7,392 nucleotides of DNA, taken from assembly GCA_937949585.1 (NCBI GenBank), contig CALEDW010000013.1, positions 1 through 7,392 of the forward strand, written 5' to 3'. The first letter of the stretch is position 1, and each line of letters begins with the position of its first letter. Below, piece after piece: positions 5,224-7,392 of the stretch. The notes under the pieces are model-generated. The model searched no databases, had not been told where the DNA came from, and saw only the letters and a program-made list of their open reading frames with translations. Source of the DNA: an uncultured Acidimicrobiia bacterium. Lineage in GTDB: Bacteria; Actinomycetota; Acidimicrobiia; IMCC26256; CALEDW01. Both the position numbers and the translations under genes were made by a program.

Positions 5224-5753
5224 CCGACGAGCGCCTCGGACGCGTCATCGTCGGGTCCGAGGCGCTGGCGCAGCGTGTGCGGGATCTCGGTGCCCAAATC
5301 ACCGTCGACTACCGGGACCGCTCCCCGCTGCTCGTCGGTGTGCTCAAAGGGGCGTTCATGTTCATGAGCGACCTGGCCCGCTCCATCGACCTGCCCGTCG
5401 AGTTCGACTTCATGGCCGTGTCGTCGTACGGGTCGGCGACCCGCAGCAGCGGGGTCGTCCGGATCCTGAAGGACCTCGACCTCGACATCGGCGGCCGGCA
5501 CGTGCTGCTGGTGGAGGACATCGTGGACTCGGGCCTCACGCTCGGCTACGTGCGGCGGAATCTCCTGGCGCGCCGCCCGGCCTCGCTCGAGGTGTGTGCC
5601 CTGCTGGTCAAGGACGGGCTGCAGCGGGACGACCCGCAGATCCGCTACGTCGGGTTCCGGATCCCACCGGTGTTCGTGGTGGGCTACGGCCTCGACGTCG
5701 AGGAGCGCTACCGCAACCTGGAGGACGTCGTCGAATACCGGGAGGGAGCGTGA
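5220..5753 (+). CDS. hpt: Hypoxanthine (guanine) phosphoribosyltransferase
   Basis: A 177-residue cytoplasmic enzyme that joins hypoxanthine or guanine to PRPP, giving IMP or GMP in purine salvage. The pyrophosphate loop LKGAF is at 42-46, the flexible-loop region FMAVSSYGSATRSSG at 64-78, the PRPP motif VLLVEDIVDSG at 95-105, and the purine-binding part LLVKDG (128-133) and FVVGYGLDVEERYRNL (152-167). Length and motifs are standard. The start is GTG 5220, overlapping the tilS stop; the open frame upstream of it is a shadow of tilS. In most actinobacteria tilS and hpt are neighbours and ftsH follows; here the hpt stop overlaps the folE start (GTGA, 5750-5753). Confidence 0.97.
   Translation: MTDERLGRVIVGSEALAQRVRDLGAQITVDYRDRSPLLVGVLKGAFMFMSDLARSIDLPVEFDFMAVSSYGSATRSSGVVRILKDLDLDIGGRHVLLVEDIVDSGLTLGYVRRNLLARRPASLEVCALLVKDGLQRDDPQIRYVGFRIPPVFVVGYGLDVEERYRNLEDVVEYREGA
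5740..5746 (+). promoter_or_regulatory. Shine-Dalgarno sequence GGGAGGG before folE
   Basis: This purine tract inside the end of hpt lies 3 bases before the folE GTG at 5750 (4 bases if the core is GGAGG). It supports that start and, with the GTGA overlap, suggests reinitiation or coupling with hpt. Confidence 0.6.
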
Positions 5754-6373
5754 ACGAACCGTCGCTGCACCCGCTGCGAGGTGAGAGGCCGGTCGCGGTC
5801 GACCGTCGCCGGATCGAACGGGCGGTGCGGGAGCTGCTGGAGGCGATCGGCGAGGATCCGGACCGGGACGGGCTGCGGTCGACACCGGCCCGGGTCGCGG
5901 CGATGTACGCCGAGATCTGCGAGGGGCTCCACGACGACCCCGCCCGTCACCTCACCGTCACGTTCGAGGCCGACCACGACGAGATGGTCATGGTCCGGGA
6001 CATCCCGTTGTTCAGCGTCTGCGAGCACCACCTCGTCCCCTTCCACGGCATGGCGCACGTGGCGTACATCCCCGGCGACGACGGGCGGATCACCGGGCTG
6101 TCGAAGATCGCCCGTCTCGTCGACGGCTTCGCCCGCCGCCCGCAGGTGCAGGAGCGCCTCACCTCCCAGATCGCCGACGCGCTGGTCCGGGTGCTGGACC
6201 CGCGGGGCGTGTTCGTGGTGATCGAGGCGGAGCACCTGTGCATGTCGATGCGGGGGGTGCGCAAACCGGGCGCCCTCACCGTCACCAGCGCGGTGCGGGG
6301 CCTGTTCAAGGAGAGCGCGGCGACCCGGGCCGAGGCGATGAGCCTCATCGGACACCCCGGCAACCGGCTCTGA
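5750..6373 (+). CDS. folE: GTP cyclohydrolase I (FolE, type IA)
   Basis: A 207-residue enzyme that turns GTP into 7,8-dihydroneopterin triphosphate, the first step of folate synthesis. Zinc ligands are visible as C91 and H94 in SVCEHHLVPF and C164 in EHLCMSMRGV, matching E. coli C110, H113 and C181. H93 and H162 match the catalytic histidines. GLSKIARLVD (116-125) and the family-typical TVTSAVRGLF (177-186) near the C-terminus are also present. The start is GTG 5750, set by the Shine-Dalgarno GGGAGGG and the family start of homology shortly after. It overlaps hpt by 4 bases with no ftsH between. folP follows after 73 bases and has its own promoter-like box. Confidence 0.97.
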   Translation: MNEPSLHPLRGERPVAVDRRRIERAVRELLEAIGEDPDRDGLRSTPARVAAMYAEICEGLHDDPARHLTVTFEADHDEMVMVRDIPLFSVCEHHLVPFHGMAHVAYIPGDDGRITGLSKIARLVDGFARRPQVQERLTSQIADALVRVLDPRGVFVVIEAEHLCMSMRGVRKPGALTVTSAVRGLFKESAATRAEAMSLIGHPGNRL

Positions 6374-6413
6374 GCGCTGCCGCCGGCCACGATCCCGCCG
6401 TTGCGGCCCCGGG

Positions 6414-6436
6414 GTACCGGCAGGCGCGGCCGGTAC
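6414..6436. promoter_or_regulatory. Perfect 8-bp dyad GTACCGGC-N7-GCCGGTAC overlapping the folP -10 box
   Basis: The arms at 6414-6421 and 6429-6436 are exact reverse complements around 7 bases. The right arm shares three bases with the TACGCT box at 6434-6439. The position is that of a repressor operator, but it could also be an RNA hairpin after folE; no T-run follows, so a terminator is unlikely. Whether it binds anything is unknown. Confidence 0.45.
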
Positions 6437-6439
6437 GCT
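6434..6439 (+). promoter_or_regulatory. Putative -10 box (TACGCT) giving a leaderless folP mRNA
   Basis: TACGCT is followed by 7 bases and the ATG at 6447. The GGGAG directly touching the ATG is too close to act as a Shine-Dalgarno sequence. This box would give folP expression independent of folE. Confidence 0.5.
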
Positions 6440-6446
6440 GCGGGAG

Positions 6447-7358
6447 ATGTCGCCCTGGCCCGAGGCCCTGAGGAGCCGCTGCGGGGTGATGGGGGTTCTG
6501 AACGTCACCCCCGACTCGTTCTCCGACGGCGGCCGGTTCTGGGCCCCCGCCGACGCCCTCACCCACGGCCGGCGCCTCGTCGCCGACGGCGCCGACGTCA
6601 TCGACGTCGGGGGTGAGTCCACGCGGCCCGGCGCTCAGCCCGTCCCGGAGGACGAGGAGCGCCGGCGGGTCGTGCCCGTCGTCGCCGCGCTCGCCGGCCT
6701 CGGCACCCCGATCAGCGTGGACACCCAGAAGGCCGCCGTCGCCGACGCGGCCCTGCGGGCGGGGGCGACGATCGTCAACGACGTGTCGGCCGGACGGGCC
6801 GATCCGGAGATGCTCGGCGTCGTCGCCCGCCACGACGCCGGCGTGGTGCTCATGCACATGCGGGGCGAGCCCCGAACGAGGCAACACGACCCCCGATACC
6901 GCGACGTGGTCGCCGAGGTCGGCGACTTCCTCGCCGAGCGGGTGGACGCCGCCCGGGCCGCCGGCGTGGCCGCCGACCGCATCGTGGTCGACCCCGGCAT
7001 CGGGTTCGGCAAGACCGCCGAGCACAGCTGGGCGCTGCTGCGTGCCACCCCGGTGCTGGCGGCCCGGGTGCCGGCGCCGCTGCTCGTCGGTCCGTCCCGC
7101 AAGTCGTTCCTGCGGGCCGTGGGTGCGCCCGACGACCCGGCGGGACGGGACGCGGCGACGGCGGTGACCGCGGTGTGGGCGTTGCGGCACGGCGCGGCGA
7201 TGGTGCGGGTCCACGACGTCGCCGGCTGCCGGGCGGCGCTGGCGGCCCGGGCCCGCGTCGAGGGCGCGGCGTCCCGGGCCCGCCCGAGCCGGCGCGCCCC
7301 GAGTCCCGGCGGGACCACCCCGGCGGTGACCGTGGGCGGGCGGGCCGGCGGCACATGA
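6447..7358 (+). CDS. folP: Dihydropteroate synthase
   Basis: A 303-residue cytoplasmic enzyme that condenses p-aminobenzoate with hydroxymethyl-dihydropterin pyrophosphate to dihydropteroate; it is the sulfonamide target. Motifs in order are GVLNVTPDSFSDGG (16-29, pyrophosphate-binding N19), GADVIDVGGESTRPGA (48-63), ISVDT (89-93), VNDVSAG (110-116), LMHMRGEPRTRQ (135-146), VDPGIGFGKT (181-190), GPSRKSFL (215-222, K219) and VRVHDV (253-258, R255 and H257). These cover all the expected binding residues. About 35 residues at the C-terminus (269-303), rich in Arg, Pro, Ala and Gly, extend past the fold. It is the only complete gene here with an ATG start. Its TGA overlaps the next ATG (ATGA, 7355-7358). 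Start chosen from the TACGCT box and family alignment. Confidence 0.96.
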   Translation: MSPWPEALRSRCGVMGVLNVTPDSFSDGGRFWAPADALTHGRRLVADGADVIDVGGESTRPGAQPVPEDEERRRVVPVVAALAGLGTPISVDTQKAAVADAALRAGATIVNDVSAGRADPEMLGVVARHDAGVVLMHMRGEPRTRQHDPRYRDVVAEVGDFLAERVDAARAAGVAADRIVVDPGIGFGKTAEHSWALLRATPVLAARVPAPLLVGPSRKSFLRAVGAPDDPAGRDAATAVTAVWALRHGAAMVRVHDVAGCRAALAARARVEGAASRARPSRRAPSPGGTTPAVTVGGRAGGT

Positions 7359-7392
7359 CGAACGTCCCGCTCCGCGGCCGGTGGGCGCAAGG
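7355..7392 (+). CDS. Start of the next gene, cut by the window edge
   Basis: An ATG at 7355 overlaps the folP stop codon by ATGA and opens a frame of 12 codons (Met-Thr-Asn-Val-Pro-Leu-Arg-Gly-Arg-Trp-Ala-Gln) to the end of the window. The tight overlap and G/C third positions suggest a coupled gene of the same operon. In related actinobacteria folB and then folK follow folP, but 12 residues are too few to assign a family. Confidence 0.5.
   Translation, partial: MTNVPLRGRWAQ

Noticed and set aside
4440..5885. Minus-strand open frame (481 codons) opposite tilS, hpt and the folE start
   Set aside because: Low-complexity Arg/Ser/Pro sequence covering three well-supported plus-strand genes.
6401..6406. 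TTGCGG as a -35 element for folP
   Set aside because: It is 27 bases before TACGCT, too far for a normal spacer.
1..7392. Mobile elements, attachment sites, CRISPR, toxin or defence genes
   Set aside because: No transposase or integrase motifs, no direct-repeat arrays and no frame of foreign composition were seen. The tRNA gene is intact, with no duplicated 3' end nearby.

Overview
This window is a high-GC chromosomal segment, almost certainly from an actinobacterium. My guess is a deep-branching lineage such as Acidimicrobiia. The evidence is very high G+C with strong G/C third positions, a SigR/SigH-type sigma factor paired with an RsrA-type zinc anti-sigma factor (the thiol-stress pair of Actinobacteria), a DUF2342-type zincin near tilS, and the tilS-hpt-folE-folP order. 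I see no mobile elements, CRISPR arrays or broken genes; it reads as a core-genome region.

Layout: a tRNA-Thr(CGT) gene (97-169) is preceded by a possible 3' end of another gene and a TAnnnT box. A minus-strand NAD-dependent sugar-nucleotide epimerase (193-1125) follows. It diverges across 75 bp from sigR (1201-1827), which is followed by its anti-sigma partner rsrA (1901-2137). Next come a 70-aa membrane protein (2185-2397), a zinc metallopeptidase-like protein (2402-3496), an orphan two-domain response regulator (3506-4306), tilS (4303-5223), hpt (5220-5753), folE (5750-6373), folP (6447-7358), and the first 12 codons of another gene (from 7355).

Functionally there are four blocks: thiol-stress transcription control (sigR/rsrA), tRNA decoding (tRNA-Thr; tilS makes lysidine on tRNA-Ile), purine salvage (hpt), and folate/pterin synthesis (folE, folP). 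From the response regulator through hpt to folE, genes are joined by 4-base GTGA overlaps, and folP overlaps the next gene by ATGA, suggesting translational coupling.

The most interesting observations are regulatory and syntenic. (i) Five of the plus-strand genes have a TAnnnT box 6-9 nt before the start codon and no good Shine-Dalgarno sequence, which suggests leaderless mRNAs. (ii) A perfect 8-bp dyad overlaps the folP -10 box. (iii) ftsH, usually between hpt and folE in actinobacteria, is absent. (iv) A response regulator with no kinase sits between the zincin and tilS. (v) Nearly all genes start with GTG. I did not find a clearly new multi-gene system.
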